From positions 58,688,324 through 58,752,323 of the forward strand of contig OZ020592.1 in assembly GCA_963971535.1 (NCBI GenBank): DNA of 64,000 nt. The letters run 5' to 3'. The position numbers and the translations under genes were made by a program. The stretch is from Notolepis coatsorum. Taxonomy: Eukaryota; Chordata; Actinopteri; Aulopiformes; Paralepididae. The notes beneath the pieces were generated by a model. The model was not told where the DNA came from and ran no database searches. It was given only the letters and a program-made list of their open reading frames with translations. Shown here one piece after another: positions 1 to 9,690 of this stretch. Within the stretch, counting starts at the first letter, position 1; each line of letters starts with the position of its first letter.

Positions 1-580
1 ATAACGGAAATGCCATTGGATATAACGTTAGTAACTATTAGCCCTTCATCTCGCCTCCCAGGAAATATACTAGACCAAATGCCGTATAACGCTTATATTC
101 ACGGCGCTATAAAATGAGAACGTATTGATGAAAAAATTATTTCTTTAATCCATTTTGAAGGGACGGTTTATGGTCCCAATTGACAATGAGAATGGACAGA
201 TAGCAATACTATAAAGTATAGATTTAGCTCTACAAACAGCCCCACGTCTGTTTACATTTGCCGGTCCTCTAGAGATTTATTAGACGCATCCCAATGGCCC
301 TGAATGGTTAATGTTGATAAGTACCTTGTTCATTACGGTATTATGCAGTCTGAGATCAAGTGGGGGTGTTGACGAGTGTTGATCTCATTTGCATACTCAC
401 GCTGTGTGATGTCATACGCATGTTTACGTATGTTACATTCACGTTTCCTATAAATGTAAGAGCGGCAAATAAACCGTTCTCTTTCCGGCAAGTGAACCGA
501 TGCGAGCAGTCATGTGTAACTATTTTTTATTACCAAAGACAATTAATCTAGCTAGCAGTTACAGTATGGCTGCACCACCA
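1..580. other. Unassigned sequence
   Basis: I see no convincing coding region, RNA gene or repeat family here. The only ATG-started frame (360-551, 63 codons) has no recognisable motif and is of the length expected by chance. Confidence 0.5.
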
Positions 581-720
581 CCAACAGTTTGACATACATG
601 ACATACAGATATACAGTACTGTTACATCCAGACATTTATGACATACAAGATATACAAATATACAGTACTGTTTAAGAGACAGAGTTTCTAAAAGAGAGTA
701 TATACATTTGATACATATAC
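581..720 (-). repeat. LINE-A 3' UTR fragment
   Basis: The run of 'gacatacatgacatac', 'tacagtactgtt' and 'gagtatatacat' motifs matches, in order, the minus-oriented LINE-A 3' UTR seen at 5505-5690 and 58140-58310. LINE-A is the reverse-transcriptase element at 58557-60836. The 3' terminus is not present, so this is an internal UTR scrap. Confidence 0.5.
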
Positions 721-732
721 ACAAAGCTATTT

Positions 733-950
733 TGTGGCCTCAAAATAGTATTTACTAGTTACCTCAAAATGTATTTAGTTACCTCCAAAATGTATTTATC
801 AATTTGGGGCCTCAAAATTATATCTTGTGGCTTCAAAATAGAAAAATATTTTGTGGCCTCAAAATAGTTACCTTGAGTATTTTGTTCCCTCAAATATTAT
901 TTAGAACGATTATTTTGAGGCCTCAAATTGATTAATTTGAGGGAACGAAA
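733..950. repeat. Degenerate GGCCTCAAAAT repeat cluster
   Basis: About eight variants of a GTGGCCTCAAAATA-like word occur in roughly 200 bp, some in reverse (TTTTGAGGCC), at irregular 20-45 bp spacing. The first variant plus its flank (733-765) is matched in reverse complement at about 55300-55325, just outside the end of the inverted copy of unit E. It may be a decayed element end or an expanded satellite seed. No family is recognised. Confidence 0.45.
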
Positions 951-951
951 T

Positions 952-1248
952 TGTTACGACCCTGGCTCAAAGGGACGCAACCTATGTGCAAACAGACACC
1001 AAAACCTGTGTGTAAACCAAAAGACTACTCTAACAATGAATACTGGTACAAACTAAAGATCAAAGAATGGTGGAACGTGAAAAGTCTCTGTTTCCACACT
1101 CTCCTCTAGCCACAGTCAGACTGCATGTGTGACTGAGGGACTGGCTTTAACCTGCCAGCAGGTATCCAATCAGCAGCAATCAGCTAATTAGCAGCCCTCA
1201 CCTGCATGCACAGTGACACAGGAGTAATCAAGCTCATGGTACATAACA
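952..1248 (-). repeat. LTR (3' LTR) of the Gypsy element
   Basis: The 297-bp segment begins TGTTACGACC and ends GGTACATAACA, giving the TG...CA ends typical of LTRs. It is immediately preceded, on the element strand, by a polypurine tract. About 235 bp (1010-1248) is closely repeated in the solo LTRs at 7107-7407 and 24922-25222, which supports the boundary at 1248. Confidence 0.75.
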
Positions 1249-1613
1249 CCTCCCCCACCAAAATGGTTGCCCAAGAGGCAACCACTACACATCAAACCCG
1301 TAAACAAAAAATATTGCGACCCATCAGTTGTCAGGGCCACTACCACAACAGCGATAACGGGCCAGCCCCTGTCGAACACGACCATCAACCGTGTCGCATG
1401 CTCCCCACTGTGGAACATTCGCCAATGCTGTGTAAAACAAAAACCAACCCTGTCCCGACCCTCGGGCAAGCTAGACCTCACAAAAGGTTCCTCCACGGCG
1501 GTATATGGCTGGAGTGGGGCAGGCTCCTCCTCCACTGAGGCGTAAGATTTAGGACCCCATCGACAAACCAAGACCTTATCACATATGAGCTCCATTTCAA
1601 CAGGCCCCTCCAC
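1188..1613 (-). pseudogene. Gypsy 3' coding remnant
   Basis: A 141-codon open frame ends across the polypurine tract into the LTR, reading '...GNHFGGGGVMYHELDY'. It probably represents the C-terminal end of the element's polyprotein. It overlaps the 1478-2515 frame in another phase, so a frameshift separates the two. No catalytic motif is visible. Confidence 0.4.
1249..1260 (-). promoter_or_regulatory. Polypurine tract
   Basis: On the minus strand TGGTGGGGGAGG abuts the LTR start TGTTATG. This is the position and composition of a retroelement plus-strand primer. Confidence 0.7.
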
Positions 1614-2515
1614 CGATACGACCTGTCAAAAATAGACTGCAAACCAAAATCAATATGAGAGCTAAGCTCACTGCGCTCAACAGGACAGAACACAGAAAAA
1701 CAAAAACCATAGATCTCTGATACCACCACAGCGCCCATATCCATCCCACCTGGCACTGGCAGTTCAGGATACTGCAAACCGTGAACATCCAGAGTAGGAT
1801 GCACCGCCTCAGGTACAACCCCACCGTCCCTGTAACATGGCAATACATCAGTCACAAAAGCGTCTGGAATACCATCCAAAATGGTGTCACACAAAATAAC
1901 CTTGTCCTGATCAAAATGGTTGCCACTCATCAGACCAGGTCGCGAAGGCGGCTCCTGCATCACAGGACACAGGTAACTAGGTTGACTAGCACAGCTAGTG
2001 CATGGCAGAGAGTCAGTGTGGACACATGAATCAATGTCAGAATCATCAACTGACATACTGGGACCATCTCTGCCCACAAGTGAAACATCAGGAACAATAG
2101 AGCTACTGTGGGAAGGCTGGCAGCCTAAGCCAGGCCTTGTAGCCTCTTCAACTAGAACGGTGTCACATGAATCAATTGCCTCTCTCATAGCATCCTTCCC
2201 ACACTCATCCTCCAATTCGTTCGTGGCCTCAGCCACCGTACAGGCTGGGAAGACCTTGAGACACTGCACTGCCAGATCATCTCCTGCCACATGCATATCC
2301 GGCACGCATGTCAACTTTGGTTTCACCACCGGGCCTGACACAAAGGCACAATCAAGAGAATCATTATGCAGAGGTACATCCACAGTGTGCTTTCCAAAAT
2401 TCTCAACAGGTTCACTTTTCAATTCAACAAAGAATGTGTCACTAAGTGTAATGTCACAAGTCGAAGTATCAACAACATCACTTTTGTGTTTGATATTGCC
2501 CGTGTCACAGCACAC
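1478..2515 (-). pseudogene. Gypsy post-protease segment, unassigned domain
   Basis: A 345-codon acidic, Cys/Asp/Ser-rich open frame follows the protease frame with a phase change near 2500. Its start ('CCDTGNIKHKSD') continues the protein upstream of the shift. I see no reverse-transcriptase YxDD, RNase H or integrase HHCC/DDE signatures. It may be a linker or accessory domain left after deletion of the pol core. Confidence 0.5.
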
Positions 2516-3687
2516 ACAGGGAACACTCCTGGATGTTTCTGTGTCAGCTCATCAGGGACCTCAGAAACCACAGGAATGGGAGTTACAACTGGAGTAGCCA
2601 GCACTTTGTCACCAGCCAAATCATTCCCTAGAATGAAGGACACCCCTCTTATGGGGATGTGAGAACATACCCCCACAACAACATTGCCTGATACTAAGGG
2701 AGAGTTGAGTGTGACCTCATGCAAAGGTGCATCCACAAATCCACCTCCAAAGCCACGAACAATGACACCGGAATGCAAAGAAGACTTTTCTGAAAACGGC
2801 AAAATCCCCTCCAGAATGAGGGACTGAAAAGCTCCGGTATCTCTCCAAATTGTTATAGCCTGTTTGGACTCTAGTGCATCAGTCAGGGAAACAAATCCAT
2901 CCATCATAAATCTTGAGGAACCCTCAAGCTCTTTTTCCACACGTTTGATACTTTCCCCATCACCCACTAACGTTGGCATAGATGTTCTGCATACGGTTTC
3001 TACCAGAGCCACCGTTCTGACATTTTTCTGTTCAAGCACCGGGCACCCAGCAACGATATGACCAGGCTCTTTACAGTAGAAACATATAATCCCTTCTGGG
3101 AATGCACTAGCAAAACCACCCTGCCTAGGAGGTGAAGTAAACTGACCAGCAGACACAGGTTTTGGGAAACGGCCCCCCTGAAAAGGACGCCTATCCCTGG
3201 ACTCAACACGGTATTCCTCCACAAAAACGGACTTGTGTGTCAACACAAACTCATCAGCGAAGACAGCGGCGTCGCCTATCTTCAATACCCTACGCTCGTT
3301 TAGATGAGTGGAAACGGTATCAGGAACACATCTTTTAAATTCCTCTAGGAGAATCAACTGTCTAAGCTGCTCTTTTGACTCTGCTTTCTGAGAGGTGCAC
3401 CACCTGTCAAACAGGTTTTCCTTCTCTTTTCCAAATTCAACATACGACTGTCCCTCCGACCTGCGATAGCCTCTAAAACGCTGACGATAGGCCTCAGGGA
3501 CTAACTCATAAGCCCTCAATATGGAAGCTTTAACAAGCTCATAGTCAGCACTTTGTTCAATGGACAGAGCAGTATAGGCTTCTTGTGCCTTACAAACAAG
3601 AACACACTGCAGCAACAGCGTCCAGGCCGTATCAGGCCACTTCAATGTGGTTGCCACCCGTTCAAAAAGGGGAAAATACCTATCCAC
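2419..3687 (-). pseudogene. Gypsy gag (SCAN-like) and protease
   Basis: A 422-codon frame. Residues 1-125 are a helical, SCAN-like capsid region (FERVATTLKWP, LLLQCVLVCKAQEAY, YRRSEGQSYVEFGKEKENL). A CCHC zinc knuckle, CFYCKEPGHIVAGC, lies at about residues 199-213 and would bind nucleic acid. A retropepsin follows, with catalytic DTGA at about residue 282 and ILGNDLAGD near residue 352. The start methionine is only the first after a frameshift. The true upstream sequence is the 3694-4248 frame, joined through a T-run on the minus strand (3696-3703). As it stands it is a broken gag-pro. Confidence 0.85.
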
Positions 3688-3693
3688 ATCCTT

Positions 3694-4248
3694 CTAAAAA
3701 AAAGGAGGCACCATCCTAATATTTTTGCCGACATCAAAACCGAAAAGCGACTCTGAAGGCAGAGCACCAGCCCGCAAGGCAGCATGCTTATAATCAAGCT
3801 CCTTCTGCGCACGCTCGTGCTCCAGCAACATTTGTCTCTCCTTAAGCTCATGCTCACGCTCCTCTCTCCTCTCTCTCTCCTTAAGCTCACGCTCATGCTC
3901 CCGCTCCTCTCTCCTCTCTTTAAGCTCACACTCCTCTCTCCTCTCCTCACGCTCTTGTTGTAGCTGTCTTTCCTTAAACTCCAACTCTCTAAGCCTCCAC
4001 TCACCCTCCGCCACACCAGATAGTAGTGGAGACGCGTCAGACAAAGGAGGCTCCTCCACCCTCGCCGCAAGCACCTGCTCCCTAACGAGCAAAGCCCTCA
4101 AAGCACCCAAGGCAGTTGGTTTCAAACGCTTCTCACTGGCAGTAAGCTCCACCTTGTAGTGCACAGCAAGCTCCAGAAGCTGTTCCTTGGAAAACCTTTC
4201 CAACACCTCATCAGAAGGGTGATCAACAAAATCCTCTATGGAAGCCAT
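3694..4248 (-). pseudogene. Gypsy gag N-terminal region with coiled coil
   Basis: A 184-codon frame starting MASIEDFVDH. After a short globular N-terminus, residues 80-160 are a strongly charged E/R/K-rich helix (repeated REERREE and ELKERE words) likely to form a coiled coil. The frame ends at 'GKNIRMVPPFF' and the downstream frame resumes with 'KDVDRYFPLFER', so a one-base slip in the intervening run of eight T is the simplest explanation. This is the natural start of the element's gag. Confidence 0.75.
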
Positions 4249-4307
4249 CCCTACTGCACCAGCGCCACAACCTGCTCACTTTAGAGTCACCAAAAACACC
4301 CTAGCCA

Positions 4308-4465
4308 CTAACTGAAGAACCACGAAGAACCACTGAAGAACCATTAAAGAGCCACTAAAGAACCACTGAAGAACCACTAAAGAACCACTGAAGAACCACG
4401 AAGAACCACTGAAGAACCACTGAAGAAACACTAAAGAACCCCTGAAGAACGCTGAAGCACTGCTG
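4308..4465. repeat. Minisatellite of GAAGAACCACT units
   Basis: An irregular tandem array of 'gaagaaccact' and 'aaagaaccact' words sits between the gag start and the truncated 5' end of the Gypsy element. It was probably part of its leader. Confidence 0.75.
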
Positions 4466-4915
4466 AAGCACCCCTTGTTAGCGTTAGCATGCTAATGCCA
4501 ATACTAATAACTATAAAGAGAGCAGTCAGCTTTTGTGCCTGTCCGCCTGTTTGCTCGGCGTGCGACGTGGTGGAAATGTGTGCTCTACTGAGCGCACCTT
4601 TCTAGTTTGCAAAAAAAAACAAAAAAAAAAACCACCCTGAAATAAATAGATGTGTCATACGCGCAGGAGGTCAGGTGCTAACAGGTAGGCTATCCAAACA
4701 CTGAGTTACACTCAAAACAAAAAATCAAATACAACAAACAAATTCAAACAGGTGCCCCTTGTAACCTGACCTGACTACTTACAGCTTCTACATCTAAACT
4801 GCAGTCAAACGGCCCACCACATGTCTACCCTAAAAGAAACTACATCAGGCCACACACTACCTGTATTTCCTGGCACCCTATCCTACCTACCCTTAAGCTA
4901 ACGCCCTGTAGACCT
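4466..4915. other. Unassigned flank
   Basis: The stretch contains an A-rich run at about 4608-4630 and no repeat of the Gypsy LTR. It ends abruptly where the tandem unit begins (CAGTGGCGTCGCG at 4916). Confidence 0.5.
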
Positions 4916-4985
4916 CAGTGGCGTCGCGTGGGTAAAATAACAGGGGAAGCCAAAAAAATTTATTAAAAAAAAATTATTAAATATT

Positions 4986-5019
<34 letters not shown>

Positions 5020-5070
5020 TAGTCAAGTAGTCACCATGTACACTACAGTATGGCTCGGCGGCCAGTCAAA

Positions 5071-5894
5071 CTTTCTTAACAGATTGCAGAATGGGTACAA
5101 TACAGTACGGCTCAATACACACAATTGTATAAGGGGATGCAGACCAGAGGTCCTATAAGGAGGTCCTTTGTCCCCACAGCCATCAGACTGTACAACAGCG
5201 TATTATAGTTACACCTGTTTTTACACCTGTTTTTACACCTGTTTTTACATCTGTTTTTACACCTGTTTTTATACACCTGCTTTTATCTAATCACGCTACT
5301 ATTTTAATTTTAATTTTAATATTGATGGGTATGATTTAATTGAATTTTATCATGTACTTATTTTAATTCATGATGCAGACATAACGTGTAACTACTGTAT
5401 GGGAATGGTCAATGTCTGTATACTATGTGAGCTGCGAGATACCCTGAATTTCCCCAAGGGGATTAATAAAGTATCTATCTATCTATCTATCTATCTATCT
5501 AGAGAAAGACGTTTGTCTTGTTTACATCAGGGTCCCCCATTTTCAATTAATAGTGACATTTATGACATACAAGACATCATGACATCAAATATACAGTACT
5601 GTTACCCCTAGATCCTGACAGAGTATATACATATGATGGGGAGGGGACTGTACATTAGGAGGGGGTGGGTGGGAGAGAAATATACATACGGCCGGTGTTG
5701 TTTTCGAGGAGGGAGTAGGATTCCGCAGAACACCGGGAGAGAATATGACTGTCTATTAGACAAACGTGACAAGACAAACGTATTTCTCTGGTCTGCATCC
5801 CCTTAACAATTGTGTGTATTGAGCCGTACTGTATTGTACCCATTCTGCAATCTGTTAAATAAAGTTTTCATTCATTCATTCATTCATTCATTCA
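5071..5894. repeat. Nested LINE-A tails (copy 1)
   Basis: A minus-oriented LINE-A 3' end (5071-5149, resuming 5501 to about 5690) is interrupted by LINE-B. It is followed by a plus-oriented LINE-A 3' terminus (about 5769-5894) ending in (ATTC)n. The diagnostic tail 'cccattctgcaatctgtt' is present in both orientations. Equivalent blocks occur at about 22870-23696 and 38961-39792. Confidence 0.75.
5150..5500 (+). mobile_element. LINE-B, 5'-truncated (copy 1)
   Basis: It starts in the last codons of a LINE ORF2: RSFVPTAIRLYNS is readable at about 5160-5205, matching the usual LINE C-terminus. A 3' UTR with 'acacctgttttt' repeats follows, ending 'ggggattaataaagt' plus (ATCT)n. It interrupts LINE-A, with AGAG on each side (5146-5149, 5501-5504) as the target duplication. 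Confidence 0.75.
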
Positions 5895-7106
5895 CGTGTC
5901 TGTTGCGCCGCGCGCCCAGCCATCAGAGCGCTCCTACTGTAAAATGCGGAAGCAGTCATTTCAGCCTCAGTTTTACTCGTTTATAAAAATGATTTAAAAT
6001 GTTTATTAGCAACGCCAAGCTTTCAAACCCCGCCGCATCTGTGTGTGAAACCCTAATGGAACGCTGGGTACCTTTGACATTTATATCCGATATATTTTGG
6101 ACCCACCGCTAGCTTTTAAGCAGTGCTTGATGGTGCTACTACGGAGGAATAAGTTACTGCGTATTCCAGCCCCTGGCTTGCATTGCAGTCATGAAAGGGT
6201 ATACAAGCTTGCCTGATAACGTTAGTTAGTCCTTAGTCAGGCTGCTCAGTTCTTACCTGGTCAATAATGTGGTCCTCCTCTTGCCAGATAGATTTGTTAA
6301 ATCATAATATCCACAGTGGTGTGCTCTGCTGGTCCTCAGTACTGTACTGGGATGTCACGTTAGGTAGTCAGGTGGAAACGTGAACTTCTGAGTGCCCCGC
6401 CTCCAGGTGGAAAATATGCTGAACGTCTTCCTCCCAGCTCCGTTTTAAACTTTTAGGGTGTGGCACAGTGGCAGTCAGCTCGAATCTGATTGGCTAGGAT
6501 CGGATTTGGAGTTTGGACTCACTCTATAATGCTGGAAGCCTGGAGAAAGAGACCTACCCACTGCCTCTCTCCTATACTAGCTGCAGTAGTGAGCACAGTC
6601 TGACAGTGTTAGAGGGAGTGAGAAGGAGAAGAGGGAGACATAAAAAAAAAAAAAAAAAAAACCACAGATGCACAGATGAAAAAGAATGTAAACTATATTA
6701 AAAAAAATTATATTATTTTTTTTTTTTTTTTTTTCATATTTCATAATTTGATATGAATTTATAGGGAGGCATGGCTTCCGTTGGCTTCCACAAGGATTCG
6801 CCACTGGTAGACCTAACCCTCTTCAACCACACCTGCTACCAGCCAAAGATCATATTGACCATCCACCCGTCAAGTATATGGTATGGTACAAGACAAGTAG
6901 ATGGTACTAATCACTTCTATGACTGCCCCAGGAGTAAGTGGTGCACAGGAAGCTAACAAACAGCCAGAAAATAATGTCCCTACCTACATGTGGTGTCCAC
7001 TAAACTATATATTTTAACAGCATCTAAGTAGTCAAATCAAATTACAAAGAAATAAGGGCATACTCACCTGTTTGATGATCGGCTCAAGCCCCCATGTTAC
7101 ACAACA
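5895..7106. other. Mostly unassigned; one small ORF
   Basis: AT-rich and CpG-poor sequence with poly-A/poly-T runs at 6642-6660 and 6717-6734. A 62-codon frame at 6771-6956 (copy 2: 24586-24771, one residue different) begins MASVGFHKDSPLV and contains a splice-donor-like 'gagtaagt' at 6933. I cannot assign it. It could be a captured first exon or chance. The third copy is cut inside it. Confidence 0.4.
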
Positions 7107-7407
7107 TGTAACGATCACTACCCACATTATAGCACCACGACACCCCATGCAAAAAAAAAAAAAACACCAAACAAATTCTAGTGTGTAAACCAAAAGACTA
7201 CTCTAACAATGAATACTGGTACAAACTAAAGATCAAAGAATGGTGGAACGTGAAAAGTCTCTGTTTCCACACTCTCTGACTGAATGTGTGACTGAGGGAC
7301 TGGCTTTAACCTGCCAGCAGGTATCCAATCAGCAGCAATCAGCTAATTAGCAGCCCTCACCTGCATGCACAGTGACACAGGAGCGATCAAGCTCATGGTA
7401 CATAACA
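7107..7407 (-). mobile_element. Solo LTR of the Gypsy family (copy 1)
   Basis: It begins TGTAACGATC and ends GGTACATAACA. Positions 7175-7407 nearly match the LTR at 1010-1248. No internal Gypsy sequence flanks it, so it is a solo LTR left by LTR-LTR recombination. I see no clear 5-bp target duplication (caaca/gaaat). It abuts the left limit of the part shared with the inverted copy of unit E. Confidence 0.75.
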
Positions 7408-7454
7408 GAAATACATTAGAAAGAGAATACAAATGCACCTTCTGTCACATTATG

Positions 7455-7735
7455 CAAAACACGCCCCTTTTAGTTTGATTGATTGTAACCACGCCCCCTT
7501 TGGGGCCCTCTGATTGGTCGAGAGGTTTAAGGGAGCAGGACTTAGGGGTATGGCATACCTTATAAGGGCATATAGCCAAGTTTGATTGATTGTAGCCACG
7601 CCCCCTTTTTGAGATGATTTATGACCCCTTAGGGCTTCTCTGATTGGTCGAGAGGTTCAAGGAGGCGGGACATCCGGTTTAGGAGGCGGGACATCCGGTT
7701 TTGGAAGGGGAGGGGTTGTAAGGGCGGGGACTTCC
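7455..7735. promoter_or_regulatory. Duplicated GC-box/CCAAT promoter-like block
   Basis: Two imperfect direct repeats, each with 'gattgattgta(a/g)ccacgccccc' (Sp1-type GC box) followed by 'ctctgattggtcgagaggtt' (inverted CCAAT box), then two adjacent 'aggaggcgggacatccggttt' repeats. The organisation resembles a strong proximal promoter, but no TATA box or transcript is demonstrated. The block is conserved in copy 2 (about 25275-25562) and in the inverted copy (about 54768-55262, split by a SINE). Confidence 0.5.
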
Positions 7736-8638
7736 GTTTTTAGAATTTTTTTCAAAATAAACGTTTTTTAAATTTTTTTTTTTTTAAATAAAAGTTTTTC
7801 AAAATAAAAGATTCAAAAATATGTTTTTTTTTATTGTCAGAAATAAACGATTCAAAACGTTTTTTTTATTTTCAATTTTCAGAATGTGTGTATTCCAAGG
7901 TCTTAAGAAAAATACAATATCTTCACAATATGTATTTGTGTATCTTAAGAATATAGTTTCACAATAAGTATTCCAAGGTATGCAGAATAAACATTTCAAA
8001 TTAAGAAATTAAGAATAAATGTGTGTTCTGTCAGTACGCTGTTTGTGAGTGTGTGTAGATTTGTTTGAGTAGAAAGAAAATGTGTGTGTGTGTAGAAAGA
8101 ATTCTCCCCATGCTGTGTGTGTCTCCACTCAGGAGACTGAATAACTCTCTGTCAAACTGCAGCTTCTCTGAAGTGACAGCCCCCTTAGCTGTCATAGAAG
8201 CCGGGAGAATGACGATAGCGAATAGGGAAGCCTAAAACTAGTGTATTCAGCTTCTGTCAAGTCTAATAGATTTACGACGTGTCTTACTTCTCCTTTTCTG
8301 CAGAAAAAAACTCACAGTCCCCCAAGGTGTGGCTATGCGTGTATGTGCATGTTTGTGTCTATTCTTGGATAAAGCCAAATTACAAATGTGCCTATATTTT
8401 AGTTTCTTGGAGAATGCCCAATGCATGTTAGGGGAATATTTTTTAAGAAAATACAATGTCACAATCTTTAGACATTTGTGTTCAGAAAATTACAAATGTA
8501 ATGTGCCTATATTTTTTTGTTTCATATGGAAGAGTGTGTTTAAGCAAAAGTCGAAATAAAAGAAAATACAAATGTAAGTGAATAATAGGCTGATGTTGTT
8601 TGAAAAAAGAGTGATAACTTGTAAATAGGGGTTCTAAC
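7736..8638. other. AT-rich part of unit E
   Basis: 7740-8000 is A/T-rich with repeated 'ttcaaaataaa' words. A 66-codon minus frame (7799-7999) is conserved in copy 2 but has no recognisable motif. 8360-8490 holds copies of a repeated word, 'ttacaaatgtgcctatatttt...tttcttgga', that recurs at 9547-9690. I see nothing else. Confidence 0.5.
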
Positions 8639-9364
8639 CAGGCCACGTGAGCGGATCGGCGCGGCCGAGAAATCCGCTCTTCGCTCTTTAAAGCTTGGTC
8701 CGCTCCGCTAATCGCTCATGTTGACCCCGCCCCCAAGTCGCTCTCCGCTCGCTCCCCGCTCACCTTGAATCGAGCGCTCCCCGCTCCCCGCGGCAGATCG
8801 CTCTGCATTTTTTTTTTTTTTTTTGGAGCATGGTGTAAATTAGCTCAAACTACAACAGTCTACACCCCCTGGGCCCCTTAACAATTGTTTGTATTGAGCC
8901 GCATTGTAATTGTACCCATTCTGCAATGTTAAATAACGTTGTTTATCCATTCACTAGCTCTATTAAGCGATGATAGGCTAGCCGAGCCACAATGCTATGG
9001 TCGCTGCCATTAACGTTAGCATGTAAGCTAACGTCAACAACAATGGCGTCGATACTTTTTCTAACAGGAGTGAGTGAAGGAGGAGGAGTGAAGCTTGAAC
9101 AGGATATCACAGGTTCACCCTTCTCATTGGTTGAAAATGGCCTTCATGTTTGTACATCGCCATCTGTTGCTTTGGCATTGTACTGCATGTATATTACATC
9201 AACAGTGTTAAACCACTGTGAGCGACCTGGAGTGGATTGGAGCGGAGGAGAACTCTCGCTCCGGACGTCGCGCCGACTCATTTTAAAACCCACTCCTCGC
9301 TCACGTCAAAACCGGCCGCTCCGCGCCCCGCGCCGCTCACGCTCCGATCCGCTCACATGCACTG
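8639..9364. mobile_element. Non-autonomous hAT-type element (copy 1)
   Basis: 726 bp with inverted ends CAGGCCACGTGAGCGGATCGG / reverse of CCGATCCGCTCACATGCACTG. It is flanked by the perfect 8-bp duplication GTTCTAAC (8631-8638, 9365-9372). The inverted copy of unit E carries a single GTTCTAAC (as GTTAGAAC, 47135-47142) with no insert, which gives direct empty-site proof. An 8-bp duplication and CA...TG ends fit hAT. Ends are GC-rich with 'cgctc' sub-repeats. The interior holds a LINE-A tail scrap (about 8875-8950). It encodes no transposase. Confidence 0.88.
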
Positions 9365-9386
9365 GTTCTAACTAACCACAATAAGT

Positions 9387-9546
9387 ATGTATGTATGTAT
9401 GTATGTATGTATGTATGTATGTATGTATGTATGTATGTATGTATGTATGTATGTATGTATGTATGTATGTATGTATGTATGTATGTATGTATGTATGTAT
9501 GTATGTATGTATGTATGTATGTATGTATGTATGTATGTATGTATGT
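9387..9546. repeat. (GTAT)n microsatellite, copy 1
   Basis: About 40 near-perfect units. The matching tract is shorter in copy 2 (27213-27303), which begins with a GTATCTAT variant. The equivalent (ACAT)n in the inverted copy is at 46968-47122. Open frames reading MYVCMYVC or HTYIHTYI here are artefacts. Confidence 0.95.
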
Positions 9547-9690
9547 TGTCTATATTTTAGTTTCTTGGATAAAGACATAATCTTTAGACATTTGTGTTTA
9601 AGCAAAAGAAAAATACAAATGTAATGTGCCTATATTTTAGTTTCTTGGATAAATACATAATCTTTAGACACTTGTGTTCGGAAAATATAT
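9547..9690. repeat. Tandem repeat of about 80 bp
   Basis: Two adjacent units contain 'tatattttagtttcttggataaa', 'catitaatctttagaca'-like words and 'ttgtgtt', with an 'aaatacaaatgtaatgtgcc' spacer. More diverged units lie at 8360-8490, on the other side of the hAT and microsatellite. Unit E therefore originally held a short array here. Copy 2 equivalents are at 27308-27450. Confidence 0.65.

Larger units (their letters stand above)
952..4470 (-). mobile_element. Degenerate Gypsy retrotransposon (SCAN-like gag)
   Basis: In minus orientation the order is 5' leader minisatellite (4308-4465), gag (4248 to about 3000), protease (about 2840-2600), a long unassigned coding stretch, a polypurine tract (1249-1260) and one LTR (952-1248). 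The gag carries a helical region resembling the SCAN domain, which is known to descend from Gmr1-like Gypsy gag proteins. No reverse transcriptase, RNase H or integrase motif is visible, and no second LTR copy lies on the 5' side. The element is therefore internally deleted and 5'-truncated. Frameshifts break the reading frame at least three times. Confidence 0.8.

Noticed and set aside
6771-6956. 62-codon ORF as a host exon
   Set aside because: A donor-like site follows, but there is no recognised domain and no partner exon, so it was left as unassigned.
9391-9624. Long frames such as MYVC repeats, HTYI repeats, ERERER, SLSLSL, IIII/YYYY and HTHTHT at several loci
   Set aside because: They are translations of microsatellites, not genes.
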